Source: a virus
DNA length: 23,326 nucleotides
IMG/VR virus record: IMGVR_UViG_3300025671_000545
Location: 1 to 23,326 of that record
Direction: 5' to 3' (one strand)
Position numbers and translations under genes: made by a program. Below the pieces are notes generated by a model. The model did not search any database, was not told the origin of the DNA, and saw only the letters and a program-made list of their open reading frames with translations. Of this stretch, positions 11,575-17,484 are shown piece by piece. Numbering within the stretch: position 1 is the first letter of the stretch; every line of letters starts with the position of its first letter.

Positions 11575-11800
11575 AATAAAAACAATAATAAAATTTGTAG
11601 TCTTTGCATTAGTAGTGTTATTATGTATTGGTATTGGTTGTTATTACTACATTAATCAACCATTAGATTCAAAAGAAATAATGTGTTATAAAGGTAAATT
11701 GATACATAGAATAGGTGATGATGGTACTGTTTATGTTAAAGTAAAAAATGTCTCTTGTGAGGTTGATAGGGGCATGATAATTATAGAGGAGAAATCATGA
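11558..11800 (+). CDS. Single-pass membrane protein with extracytoplasmic domain (80 aa)
   Basis: A basic start (MMIQNKIKTIIK) leads to a membrane helix FVVFALVVLLCIGIGCYYYI, then a short soluble domain with two cysteines (about C43, C67) that could form a disulfide in the periplasm. Several in-frame ATGs exist (11531, 11552, 11558, 11561); 11558 is chosen from spacing to AAAGAGG. It overlaps the previous gene. The function is unknown; envelope localisation is likely. Confidence 0.6.
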   Translation: MMIQNKIKTIIKFVVFALVVLLCIGIGCYYYINQPLDSKEIMCYKGKLIHRIGDDGTVYVKVKNVSCEVDRGMIIIEEKS

Positions 11801-12069
11801 GTGATATGATTAACCCAGACCATTACAAGGTGGGAGGGATAGAAACTATAGAAGTCATTAAGGCTAAACTTGGTGACGATTACAAACACTATGTCAAAGG
11901 TAATCTGATGAAGTATTCTCAACGACTTGGTAAGAAGGATGACTGGGTTCAAGAGCTTCGTAAGATTGCGTGGTATGCTAATGACTTGGCAGATGAGTTG
12001 GATAGAAAAAAATCATCTCCAATTATGCCTGACGAGTGGATAGAAGACCCTTTACATGACGAAGATTAA
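11797..12069 (+). CDS. DUF3310 protein (T7 gp1.7-like nucleotide kinase family)
   Basis: The product shows NPDHYKVGGIETIEVIKAKL, then KHYVKGNLMKYSQRLGKKDD and LRKIAWYANDLADELDR. The NPxHY..GGIE and KGN.xKY..R.GKKD motifs define DUF3310, the domain of T7 gp1.7, reported as an unusual nucleotide kinase acting on dGMP and dTMP. It may supply dNTP precursors for replication. The start overlaps the previous stop (ATGA) with the Shine-Dalgarno GAGGAG. The acidic tail is ordinary for the family. Confidence 0.8.
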   Translation: MSDMINPDHYKVGGIETIEVIKAKLGDDYKHYVKGNLMKYSQRLGKKDDWVQELRKIAWYANDLADELDRKKSSPIMPDEWIEDPLHDED

Positions 12070-12205
12070 ATTAGAAAAGCGGGTTTGCCACAAATGCAAA
12101 CAACCCGCAAACACTTATGACGATAACAAATGGTGGTGTGGAAGAACATTGTCAGCACATGGAGTATGTAAGAATGATAACAAGAAGAATGGCGATAGAG
12201 GGTGA
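12056..12205 (+). CDS. Small zinc-ribbon protein (49 aa)
   Basis: The ATG at 12056 overlaps the DUF3310 gene by 14 nt. The 49-aa basic product has C11-x2-C14, C28 and C38 spaced like a zinc ribbon (KRVCHKCKQPANTYDDNKWW then CGRTLSAHGVCKN). Its function could be DNA or RNA binding, but the family is not recognised. The good Cys spacing and overlap style support a real gene. Confidence 0.6.
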   Translation: MTKIKLEKRVCHKCKQPANTYDDNKWWCGRTLSAHGVCKNDNKKNGDRG

Positions 12206-12344
12206 TTGGTTCACTGTTCAATTTTTTAAAGAGGGTGATGGTAGTATTAGGGTAGAAGTGGTACATGATATAAAGAACAAATTTTATAAAATGTATCCTG
12301 ATAACAAGTTAACTTTTGAGGAGAGTAAAGATGAGCAAGTATAA
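12174..12344 (+). CDS. Small hypothetical protein (56 aa)
   Basis: Possible starts are ATGs at 12174 (GGAG 9 nt upstream, preferred) and 12189 (giving MAIEGDWFTVQFFK). The product looks like a compact beta protein with SIRVEVVHDIKNKFYKMYPD and an acidic tail. The frame extends upstream through the zinc-ribbon gene to an ATG at 12117, but that would be almost fully overlapping. No function is recognised. Confidence 0.5.
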   Translation: MITRRMAIEGDWFTVQFFKEGDGSIRVEVVHDIKNKFYKMYPDNKLTFEESKDEQV

Positions 12345-12480
12345 TATATTATTTATAATAGTAGCAATTACTTTAGTGACAGGCATACAAGTATATGCAC
12401 AAGATAAAATAATAGTAACACCAGATGATAATATTATCGTATGTACTACAGATGAAAATGGAGTAACGGTTTGTCTTTAA
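12331..12480 (+). CDS. Secreted small peptide (49 aa)
   Basis: A signal peptide covers about residues 1-22 (SKYNILFIIVAITLVTGIQV, then YA before QDK), with a plausible signal-peptidase site after Ala. The mature ~27-aa part is acidic, begins QDKIIVTPDDN and has two cysteines that could pair in the periplasm. The Shine-Dalgarno GAGGAG precedes the ATG, which overlaps the upstream stop region. Small secreted peptides like this occur in related phages, without a known role. Confidence 0.65.
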   Translation: MSKYNILFIIVAITLVTGIQVYAQDKIIVTPDDNIIVCTTDENGVTVCL

Positions 12481-12488
12481 ATGCTAGC

Positions 12489-12908
12489 ATGAATTATAAA
12501 GAAAGAAATTCTGGCAGTAATTTTGCTGAAGAATTTTTTGAAGACTACTGTAAAGATTACTTTATCAGAAGAATTGGGTTTGATGAAAAGAATGATAATA
12601 TCCCTCACTTTTATAATATGAGCAGAATGTTAAGAAATCTTCCTGATTATTATGTAGATACTGGTAAAAAACAATTTGTAGTTAATGTTAAAGGTACAGA
12701 TTGTATAAAAGAAAAAGAGTATGAAATTATATCTTTGTTAGCTAGTGCTTACTCAAGTGATGATTGTATGTTGCTTTATGCGTTTTGTTTTAAAGGAAAT
12801 ACAAGACCTATATTCTTATATCCTTTTGAGGTTATAAATACATATGACCAGAAGAAAGACCAGACATGGCATGATGGTGTGATATATAGAAGTTTAGAAA
12901 TTAGATGA
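12489..12908 (+). CDS. Putative PD-(D/E)XK-like protein (139 aa)
   Basis: From the ATG at 12489, residues include E15/E16 in an N-terminal helix, LPDYYVDTGKKQFVVNVKGT at about 51-70 (P52-D53 and N66-V67-K68), and a beta-rich end with RPIFLYPFEVINTY. The E...PD...xVK order resembles restriction-endonuclease folds, with Asn where Asp/Glu is usual. It has no Shine-Dalgarno; a TTG at 12471 is an alternative. Its end overlaps a convergent gene by 15 nt. The fold is a guess from motif order. Confidence 0.55.
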   Translation: MNYKERNSGSNFAEEFFEDYCKDYFIRRIGFDEKNDNIPHFYNMSRMLRNLPDYYVDTGKKQFVVNVKGTDCIKEKEYEIISLLASAYSSDDCMLLYAFCFKGNTRPIFLYPFEVINTYDQKKDQTWHDGVIYRSLEIR

Positions 12909-13109
12909 TTTATTTTCCCATATAAAACTTAACCATTTTTTAAGCTCTGATACTCGCCTTTCATCTTTAAGTTTCATGAGCCACTCTCTTCTTTTGTTGA
13001 GTGGTTTCTTGGAAAGGTTTAATGCTTCACAATATCTTTGGTATTCTTGTGAGTAGTTGTCTGTTTCCAGACCATTAGGCAAGGTAATAGGTTTCTTATT
13101 CGTCTTCAA
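12894..13109 (-). CDS. Small helical phage protein (71 aa)
   Basis: The basic product reads KKPITLPNGLETDNYSQEYQ then YCEALNLSKKPLNKRREWLM and KDERRVSELKKWLSFIW. The ALNLSKKPL.RRE.L pattern is one I know from small uncharacterised phage proteins. The only sensible start is a TTG at 13109 that overlaps the upstream gene by 14 nt, so translation is likely coupled. Convergent overlap with the rightward operon at 12894-12908. Confidence 0.65.
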   Translation of the reverse strand: MKTNKKPITLPNGLETDNYSQEYQRYCEALNLSKKPLNKRREWLMKLKDERRVSELKKWLSFIWENKSSNF

Positions 13110-13254
13110 GATAAATACTATCTACTACAATCTCAACATTAAATACTTCGCCTTCATCGCTTATGGTTATGATTAATGTATCTTCACCATAAACAACTTG
13201 AACTTCTTCAATGCGTTTACCTTCCATGCGTTTTGCAATTTTATTAATATCCAT
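13096..13254 (-). CDS. Small acidic beta protein (52 aa)
   Basis: The ATG at 13254 overlaps the upstream stop by one base (TAATG). The product (MDINKIAKRMEGKRIEEVQV then VYGEDTLIITISDEGEVFNV) is acidic and beta-rich. It resembles its upstream neighbour in layout: G/D-K-x-I-x-x-V/I followed by LxIxxS/F. They may be diverged duplicates or members of one small fold. Function unknown. Confidence 0.6.
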   Translation of the reverse strand: MDINKIAKRMEGKRIEEVQVVYGEDTLIITISDEGEVFNVEIVVDSIYLEDE

Positions 13255-13442
13255 TAGTGAAATTCAGTGCCCTTTAACACTCCAAAATAAATATCAAAAA
13301 TATCTCCAGCAATAACAAGTGATTCATTATTGCTGAATTTAATCGTTAACATAGATCCAGTAGAGTCTTCAGCTAAATCAATATCTGTAATTGTTTTATC
13401 TATAAAGTTTTCTAATAACTCTACACTATCATGTTGTTCCAT
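13254..13442 (-). CDS. Small acidic protein (62 aa)
   Basis: The ATG at 13442 with AAGGA upstream overlaps the metallophosphoesterase gene by 22 nt. The product begins MEQHDSVELLENFIDKTITD, continues SMLTIKFSNNESLVI and ends FDIYFGVLKGTEFH. It is acidic and likely beta-rich, similar in pattern to the next gene's product. Not recognised; possibly a DNA-mimic-like or regulatory small protein, which is speculation. Confidence 0.6.
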   Translation of the reverse strand: MEQHDSVELLENFIDKTITDIDLAEDSTGSMLTIKFSNNESLVIAGDIFDIYFGVLKGTEFH

Positions 13443-14122
13443 CTACCATCCTTGTCTAATACCATTGGCATAAGTTTAGGTTGCCCGTTTATAATCATGC
13501 CGCAACCCACTATGAATCTTGACTTAAAGTTTTTAGCATAATCAAATGCCATAGACTTCTGATTAATTAAACAACCAACCTGCATACCCCAGATAAGAGC
13601 ATCAGGATTAGAGTAATAACCTATATTAAACTTGGTATGGTAATGACCTTGAACAGTATTCATGCCGTATTGTTGAGCTACCTTTAGTACATCTGCTGAC
13701 ATACCATGAGTAAAGAAACAACGGCTACCATCAGACAATGTAATGGTGACATCATCTACCCACTTCCATCCATCACCTACACCAAGAAACTCGTTGTAAC
13801 ATTTAAGATAGTCTTTAGGTAATCCATATTTCAAAGCTCGTCTATAGACTAAAGATGAATGATTGCTATGTACAATAGTCATTTCTGGAAATATCTTTTC
13901 CAGCTCTTGTATATAGAGTTTAGATTTACGAAGCTCATCACCTGCTGACATTAGATCAGGGTTATGTTCGTGCATAGAAATTGCATGATGGTCTAATTCA
14001 TCACCAATGTTAACAACCATGTCTGGTTTATATTTCTTCTTTAATGCCTTTAGAAAATCAAAAGCATCTTGATGATGATAAGGTATATGCAAATCAGATA
14101 TTACTAATACTGAATTATTCAT
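13421..14122 (-). CDS. Calcineurin-like metallophosphoesterase
   Basis: The family motifs are in order: D10-L-H12, G40-D41-E-L-D, S86-N87-H88 (where GNHE is usual), THG with H139, and G159-H160-Y-H162. The 233-aa length fits single-domain phosphoesterases. These bind two metal ions and cleave phosphomonoesters or diesters; the substrate here is unknown. It heads a small minus-strand group separated from the lysis genes by a 62-nt gap with a hairpin covering its ribosome site. A tail-associated or nucleotide-salvage role cannot be decided. Confidence 0.8.
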   Translation of the reverse strand: MNNSVLVISDLHIPYHHQDAFDFLKALKKKYKPDMVVNIGDELDHHAISMHEHNPDLMSAGDELRKSKLYIQELEKIFPEMTIVHSNHSSLVYRRALKYGLPKDYLKCYNEFLGVGDGWKWVDDVTITLSDGSRCFFTHGMSADVLKVAQQYGMNTVQGHYHTKFNIGYYSNPDALIWGMQVGCLINQKSMAFDYAKNFKSRFIVGCGMIINGQPKLMPMVLDKDGRWNNMIV

Positions 14123-14128
14123 TGGTAT

Positions 14129-14152
14129 AAACCTTTGTTATATAACAGGTTT
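14129..14152 (-). promoter_or_regulatory. Inverted repeat overlapping the ribosome site of the phosphoesterase gene
   Basis: AAACCT (14129-14134) and AGGTTT (14147-14152) are inverted, enclosing the palindrome GTTATATAAC (14137-14146) with a 2-nt bulge. In the minus-strand transcript the Shine-Dalgarno AAAGG of the 14122 start lies in one arm, so a hairpin could hide it. It may also be a DNA operator; a TATAAT occurs just upstream. Confidence 0.45.
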
Positions 14153-14184
14153 ATTGTACCATTATATTTACATAAATGAAGTAT

Positions 14185-14670
14185 TTACTTTACATGGATA
14201 AAGAATAGATTGGCTTCTGCAGCCCTTCTTCTTTCTAATCCTCTTAATACTTTACCACCTGCTCTACAATATTTTAATAGCGTTTCAATAGCACCTTCTT
14301 TATCACCCCTGTTAAGCTTGGAACGAATCGAGCTTCTTTGTAATGTTCCCAAACCAAGATTAAAGCTAAAGCTAACAAGAGCATCAAACTCATTTTGTTT
14401 AAGTGGCACAGTAATGTATCGCAATACCCCACGCTCAAAACGCTGTAAATCTTGTTTAAGTAATCCATCTACTTCTTCTTGACTCCATGTTCTGTTATGT
14501 GCTTGATGTAGTGCGTATGCCTTTCTTTCTGCCAATGGGAGTCTATTTTGTTCTGGATATAGAACATGACCATACCCAATAGTCCACAGTAAAGCAGGGC
14601 ACAAGTAAGGCTTAAAATGGCAACCTTCAAAGTGCTTAATAAGTTGGATTCCCTTTTCACCTGTTATCAC
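14185..14670 (-). CDS. GH24-family endolysin (lysozyme)
   Basis: The 161-aa product has ITGEKGIQLIKHFEG, then PALLWTIGYGH, then AFDALVSFSFNLGLG-like helices (EFDALVSFSFNLGLGTL), typical of phage T4/P22-type lysozymes that cleave peptidoglycan. The catalytic positions are E15, then nine residues on C24 (where Asp is usual), then T30, giving E-8-C-5-T. The start is a GTG overlapping the holin-like gene stop (GTGA). There is no N-terminal signal or SAR helix, so release needs a holin. Confidence 0.85.
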   Translation of the reverse strand: MITGEKGIQLIKHFEGCHFKPYLCPALLWTIGYGHVLYPEQNRLPLAERKAYALHQAHNRTWSQEEVDGLLKQDLQRFERGVLRYITVPLKQNEFDALVSFSFNLGLGTLQRSSIRSKLNRGDKEGAIETLLKYCRAGGKVLRGLERRRAAEANLFFIHVK

Positions 14671-15155
14671 TTCTTCTTATCCCAATGCCTACTTCCAAAC
14701 CAGAATCCAATGATAGAGGCTACAATAGCCATCTCTTCATCACTAAAGACTAGCTCTAAAGCTGTGCTAAAGTCTACACCTGTGTTTATAGCCCATACCA
14801 TACCAGCAATATCAGTAAACAGTAAGAGGAAGACAAAACAATAAGTGACCACAGGACGGACAGAAGCAGAGAGATTAACCACCCAACCACTCGCTTTTTC
14901 TTGGAGTCTTGCATCATGTTCATAAAGTGCTACCCTTTCTTGAGTGTATGTTTCCATCTCAATCTGGTCTGTTCTTATGTCTTCTATACGCTCTTGTGAA
15001 GCAAAACCTTTTTCAGCTAATGCTAATTCTCTATCCATTTGCAGTTGAGCCATTTCTCGCTCATGCTTTTGGTCAGACTTGTTTTCAAAAAACTTTAGAA
15101 CACTAGGTAATCCACTTGTGGCAAACCCTAATATACCTGATAAGATACTTAACAT
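14667..15155 (-). CDS. 3TM holin-like protein (GTA-holin type)
   Basis: A hydrophobic N-terminus (MLSILSGILGFATSGLPSVL) is followed by a long charged helix (about 25-90), then two membrane helices (VRPVVTYCFVFLLLFTDIAG and EMAIVASIIGFWFGSRHW) and a Lys tail. This three-helix layout with the GFWFGSRHW end resembles the 3TM holins named after gene-transfer-agent release. It is immediately upstream of the endolysin, overlapping by 4 nt. Shine-Dalgarno AAGGA. It should form the inner-membrane lesion for lysis. Confidence 0.7.
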   Translation of the reverse strand: MLSILSGILGFATSGLPSVLKFFENKSDQKHEREMAQLQMDRELALAEKGFASQERIEDIRTDQIEMETYTQERVALYEHDARLQEKASGWVVNLSASVRPVVTYCFVFLLLFTDIAGMVWAINTGVDFSTALELVFSDEEMAIVASIIGFWFGSRHWDKKK

Positions 15156-15164
15156 ATTTTTCCT

Positions 15165-15503
15165 TTATATTTCATTTTCATCAAAGCCAAATTCATCGGC
15201 TATTTGTTTTCTTAATAACTCAAAATTCTTATCATGTCGTAAATAAGATTTACCATAATAATGATTAGCCATATGTATTATTTCATGCACCATAGACTTA
15301 ATTAGGCTAGTCAAGAATCTATGTCGTTCAGGACAAACACCTATGGTATCTGGGTCTGGTGTATAGGTAGCCATGACTTTGTCTGATACAAGCAGTAGTT
15401 CAAACTCAACCTCATCTGCAGGAGGAAGACCTAGTTCTCTTAAAACACTTGTAGCAATTAACATAGAGTAAACTGCTTTAACTGTTTTAATATCTATTTT
15501 CAT
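15165..15503 (-). CDS. SprT-like zinc metallopeptidase
   Basis: The zinc motif H73-E74-I-I-H77 lies in SMVHEIIHMANHYYG, and a later H90 in YLRHDKNF can be the third ligand, as in SprT/Spartan-like domains. The product is 112 aa with no signal peptide, so it is probably cytoplasmic. Family members cut DNA-bound or virion proteins; here a morphogenesis or lysis-timing role is possible. The start overlaps the coiled-coil gene by 4 nt (ATGA). The catalytic assignment is firm, the substrate unknown. Confidence 0.75.
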   Translation of the reverse strand: MKIDIKTVKAVYSMLIATSVLRELGLPPADEVEFELLLVSDKVMATYTPDPDTIGVCPERHRFLTSLIKSMVHEIIHMANHYYGKSYLRHDKNFELLRKQIADEFGFDENEI

Positions 15504-15931
15504 CTTCTGTCAAGTGGATTAGTTGTAGCTCGTTTAATCACATCTAGCTTATCTTCTACAGACTTAATCATAGTTTTAACTTCTGACTTTAGGTTTTCAG
15601 ATGTAGCTGTAAGTTCTCTTTGTGTAGCCTTACTAATTGCACTAGCTTCTTTTGATAGCACATAAGCATCAGCAGCTTTTTCTTGTAATCTGATGTTTGC
15701 ATCTAAACCTTCCATCTGTCTTTCTTTTATGGCTGATACTTGTAATTTAAGCTCTTTGATGTCTTGTTTAATATCACTTAAACCTTCACTAGCTTCTATG
15801 GTATCTAGCATTTTATTGTAGAATGTCACCCCTGCGTAACCTGTCCCAAGTATAATTGGAAACACTATTATAATGATCTTCGATATTGTAGCCTTTGAGA
15901 AGGTCAAGTTGAAATTGTCTGGTAACTGCAC
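15500..15931 (-). CDS. Membrane-anchored coiled-coil protein (143 aa)
   Basis: A GTG start at 15931 has the Shine-Dalgarno AGGAG about 10 nt upstream. A single membrane helix (ISKIIIIVFPIILGTGYAGV, about 17-36) precedes a long charged coiled coil to the end (SDIKQDIKELKLQVSAIKER and later). It overlaps the upstream secreted-protein gene by 119 nt in another frame. Topology (N-anchor plus periplasmic coiled coil) resembles an inner-membrane spanin or holin-associated protein. The family is not recognised. Confidence 0.65.
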   Translation of the reverse strand: MQLPDNFNLTFSKATISKIIIIVFPIILGTGYAGVTFYNKMLDTIEASEGLSDIKQDIKELKLQVSAIKERQMEGLDANIRLQEKAADAYVLSKEASAISKATQRELTATSENLKSEVKTMIKSVEDKLDVIKRATTNPLDRR

Positions 15932-16835
15932 TTATTGGTAACTCCTGTGTTATACTAAACATATCAGCTAAAGGAGGCTGATAAAACTCCATCGGTTTAT
16001 TTAACAATTCTAACGAAAGGACTAATCCAAAGCCATGAACAATTTCTTTGCGATTATCAACGACATTATCTACATTGTCTTTAGACTCTTCTTTGTCCCC
16101 ATCTTGTTTGTTTTCTTTTACTTCTTTGGTGCTATTAGTCTCGCTGCTAGTGCTTGTCTCGACATTATCACTCGTATCGCTAACTTCTTCTTGGAGGACT
16201 GATTCTATAGTAGGTTCAGTAGTCGTCTGCGGTACATCTATTGTCGGTACAGTTACAGACTCTATTGGCATGGGAGACACAGGACTTGTAGGGCTCGTTA
16301 CAGAAATTGGACTCACAGGGTCTGTAGTGCTTTGAGTGCATGTGTTCTGCGATTCTGACCAATCGCTCCATACTTCTGTGCCATATGGATTTGGGCATGA
16401 ACTTATCCTCGTTTCAGTAATTTGTCCTTCATAGCCACTAGCACACGCCAGAGTCCTAGAATCAAATGAAGCAATACAAGTAGGAGGGTTAGCGGTACAG
16501 TTATCAGAAGTAGTCGTCCAATCTGTCCAGCTTGCTTGTTTGCAAATAAAGGTTCTACTTTGTTGTATTCCTCCACTATGATTTGGGGGACAAGATAGCG
16601 TTTGATACTCGATACTATCCACGCAAATAGGCTCAATAACAGCTGAGCAGATAGGGTCATCAGGTCTGTACCAACCGCAATACTCTTGTTCCAGAGCCAC
16701 TTGGTTGTCGATACCAACGCATTGCATACTGCCTTCCAAATACCAGCCATCGCTTGTTTGAGAAAAGTTACAATACCACGCATATACATTACTCCATAGG
16801 ATAAGTGACAGTAGGAGGAGTCCAATCCTTGCCAT
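15813..16835 (-). CDS. Secreted Cys-rich protein with thrombospondin-like repeats (340 aa)
   Basis: The ATG at 16835 gives a signal peptide (MARIGLLLLSLILWSNVYA). Then comes a Cys-rich domain with two TSP1-like units, SWTDWTTTSDNC and VWSDWSESQNTC, each preceded by a TLxC...G-x-I pattern. A Ser/Pro/Thr linker follows, then a Glu/Asp/Lys-rich stretch and a C-terminal domain ending WDRLRRGDILQ. An upstream in-frame ATG at 16868 is also possible. GAGG lies 4 nt before the ATG. The product should be exported; adhesion or entry blocking is only a guess. A second gene is nested in its first half. Confidence 0.7.
   Translation of the reverse strand: MARIGLLLLSLILWSNVYAWYCNFSQTSDGWYLEGSMQCVGIDNQVALEQEYCGWYRPDDPICSAVIEPICVDSIEYQTLSCPPNHSGGIQQSRTFICKQASWTDWTTTSDNCTANPPTCIASFDSRTLACASGYEGQITETRISSCPNPYGTEVWSDWSESQNTCTQSTTDPVSPISVTSPTSPVSPMPIESVTVPTIDVPQTTTEPTIESVLQEEVSDTSDNVETSTSSETNSTKEVKENKQDGDKEESKDNVDNVVDNRKEIVHGFGLVLSLELLNKPMEFYQPPLADMFSITQELPISAVTRQFQLDLLKGYNIEDHYNSVSNYTWDRLRRGDILQ
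16403..16789 (-). CDS. Nested hydrophobic membrane protein inside the secreted-protein gene (128 aa)
   Basis: This frame lies wholly inside the 340-aa gene. The ATG at 16789 overlaps the stop of the upstream gene (TAATG), and GGAG lies 8 nt before a second ATG (16783). The product has a basic/aromatic N-terminus, a hydrophobic segment (SAQLLLSLFAWIVSSI), a charged middle (VEEYNKVEPLFANKQ), a second strong helix (LLLITVPLTLLLVLLHLILG) and a basic tail. The coupling signals favour a real overlapping gene; out-of-frame Leu enrichment is the main alternative. Confidence 0.45.
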   Translation of the reverse strand: MYMRGIVTFLKQAMAGIWKAVCNALVSTTKWLWNKSIAVGTDLMTLSAQLLLSLFAWIVSSIKRYLVPQIIVEEYNKVEPLFANKQAGQIGRLLLITVPLTLLLVLLHLILGLWRVLVAMKDKLLKRG

Positions 16836-17259
16836 ACAACCTCGCAAACACATCAGGTTTAAGTTCATACCATGCTCTTAATGCTGCATCACCTACTGCA
16901 CCATTAATAGGACAAGCAGAGCCTGCCTGTAGCATAGCTTCAAATACTCGTTCATCTTGACATAAAACACCAACTGCAGCAACCTTAAGACCTAAATCAT
17001 TTAAAACTTTAGATAGCTTTATACGCTCACAGTTTTCGTCTGTTACAGTAGCTCCACCAGATATTGAGATAACGCCTGTATTAGCTCCACCACTAACTCC
17101 AGATTTACACATATCATTACTGAAAGCACTAATGCTAGGAGACATAGCAGATGGGACAGGCATCCCAGAATATTTGATAGTAGTGTCAGCAGAAAACGCA
17201 TAAACAGCCCAGAATAGTATTACAAGTATGACAGAGACAATTAATGCTTGTTCTCTCAT
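16789..17259 (-). CDS. Secreted conserved phage protein (156 aa)
   Basis: A signal peptide MREQALIVSVILVILFWAVY (then AFSA) precedes a mature part with SGMPVPSAMSPSISAFSNDM, four cysteines and ENCERIKLSKVLNDLGLKVA then LCQDERVFEAML. The PVPSA, CK.GVSGG and DENCERIKL motifs recur in uncharacterised phage proteins I remember from environmental podoviruses. The start overlaps the upstream 54-aa gene (ATGA). It heads a run of exported/membrane proteins that precedes the lysis genes. Confidence 0.75.
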   Translation of the reverse strand: MREQALIVSVILVILFWAVYAFSADTTIKYSGMPVPSAMSPSISAFSNDMCKSGVSGGANTGVISISGGATVTDENCERIKLSKVLNDLGLKVAAVGVLCQDERVFEAMLQAGSACPINGAVGDAALRAWYELKPDVFARLYGKDWTPPTVTYPME

Positions 17260-17420
17260 GACATTTTAAGAGCAATATGGATTAAGATAAAAAGAATACC
17301 GCCAGTCATGCCGATCATTATTCTTTCAAGTCTTGTTAGTCTCGCACAGATTGACTCATAGCGTTCCTTACATATAGCTTCATGAGTGTTCAGTCGTGCT
17401 TCTGTGTGATCCATTTCCAT
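17256..17420 (-). CDS. Small C-terminal-anchored membrane protein (54 aa)
   Basis: The ATG at 17420 has AAGGA at good spacing. A charged amphipathic N-terminus with two cysteines (MEMDHTEARLNTHEAICKER) leads to a membrane helix (IMIGMTGGILFILIHIALKM). This resembles XhlA-like phage proteins, which act with holins. It overlaps the next gene by 4 nt and a small upstream frame by 41 nt. The assignment is by topology only. Confidence 0.65.
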   Translation of the reverse strand: MEMDHTEARLNTHEAICKERYESICARLTRLERIMIGMTGGILFILIHIALKMS

Positions 17421-17484
17421 CAGTGTCCTTTCTTGGTGCGTTATAGAGGTTTATAGGTGGTAGATATAACGGTGTCCATATCAT
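17380..17484 (-). CDS. Possible coupled micro-protein (34 aa)
   Basis: The ATG at 17484 overlaps the stop of the 994-aa gene (ATGA), the usual coupling form here. The product begins MIWTPLYLPPINLYNAPRKD and ends in a Ser/Thr/His-rich tail. It overlaps the 54-aa membrane-protein gene by 41 nt. There is no clear Shine-Dalgarno and it is short, so chance cannot be excluded. Confidence 0.4.
   Translation of the reverse strand: MIWTPLYLPPINLYNAPRKDTDGNGSHRSTTEHS

Noticed and set aside
14274-14660. Two minus-strand frames of 63-64 codons inside the endolysin gene
   Set aside because: Both lack ribosome sites and are out of frame with conserved lysozyme motifs. Their hydrophobic look comes from the frame shift, and no stop/start coupling supports them.
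16048-16335. A 95-codon Ser/Leu/Val-rich plus-strand frame
   Set aside because: It is the antisense of the Ser/Thr/Glu-rich linker of the secreted protein. Repetitive coding explains the open frame.
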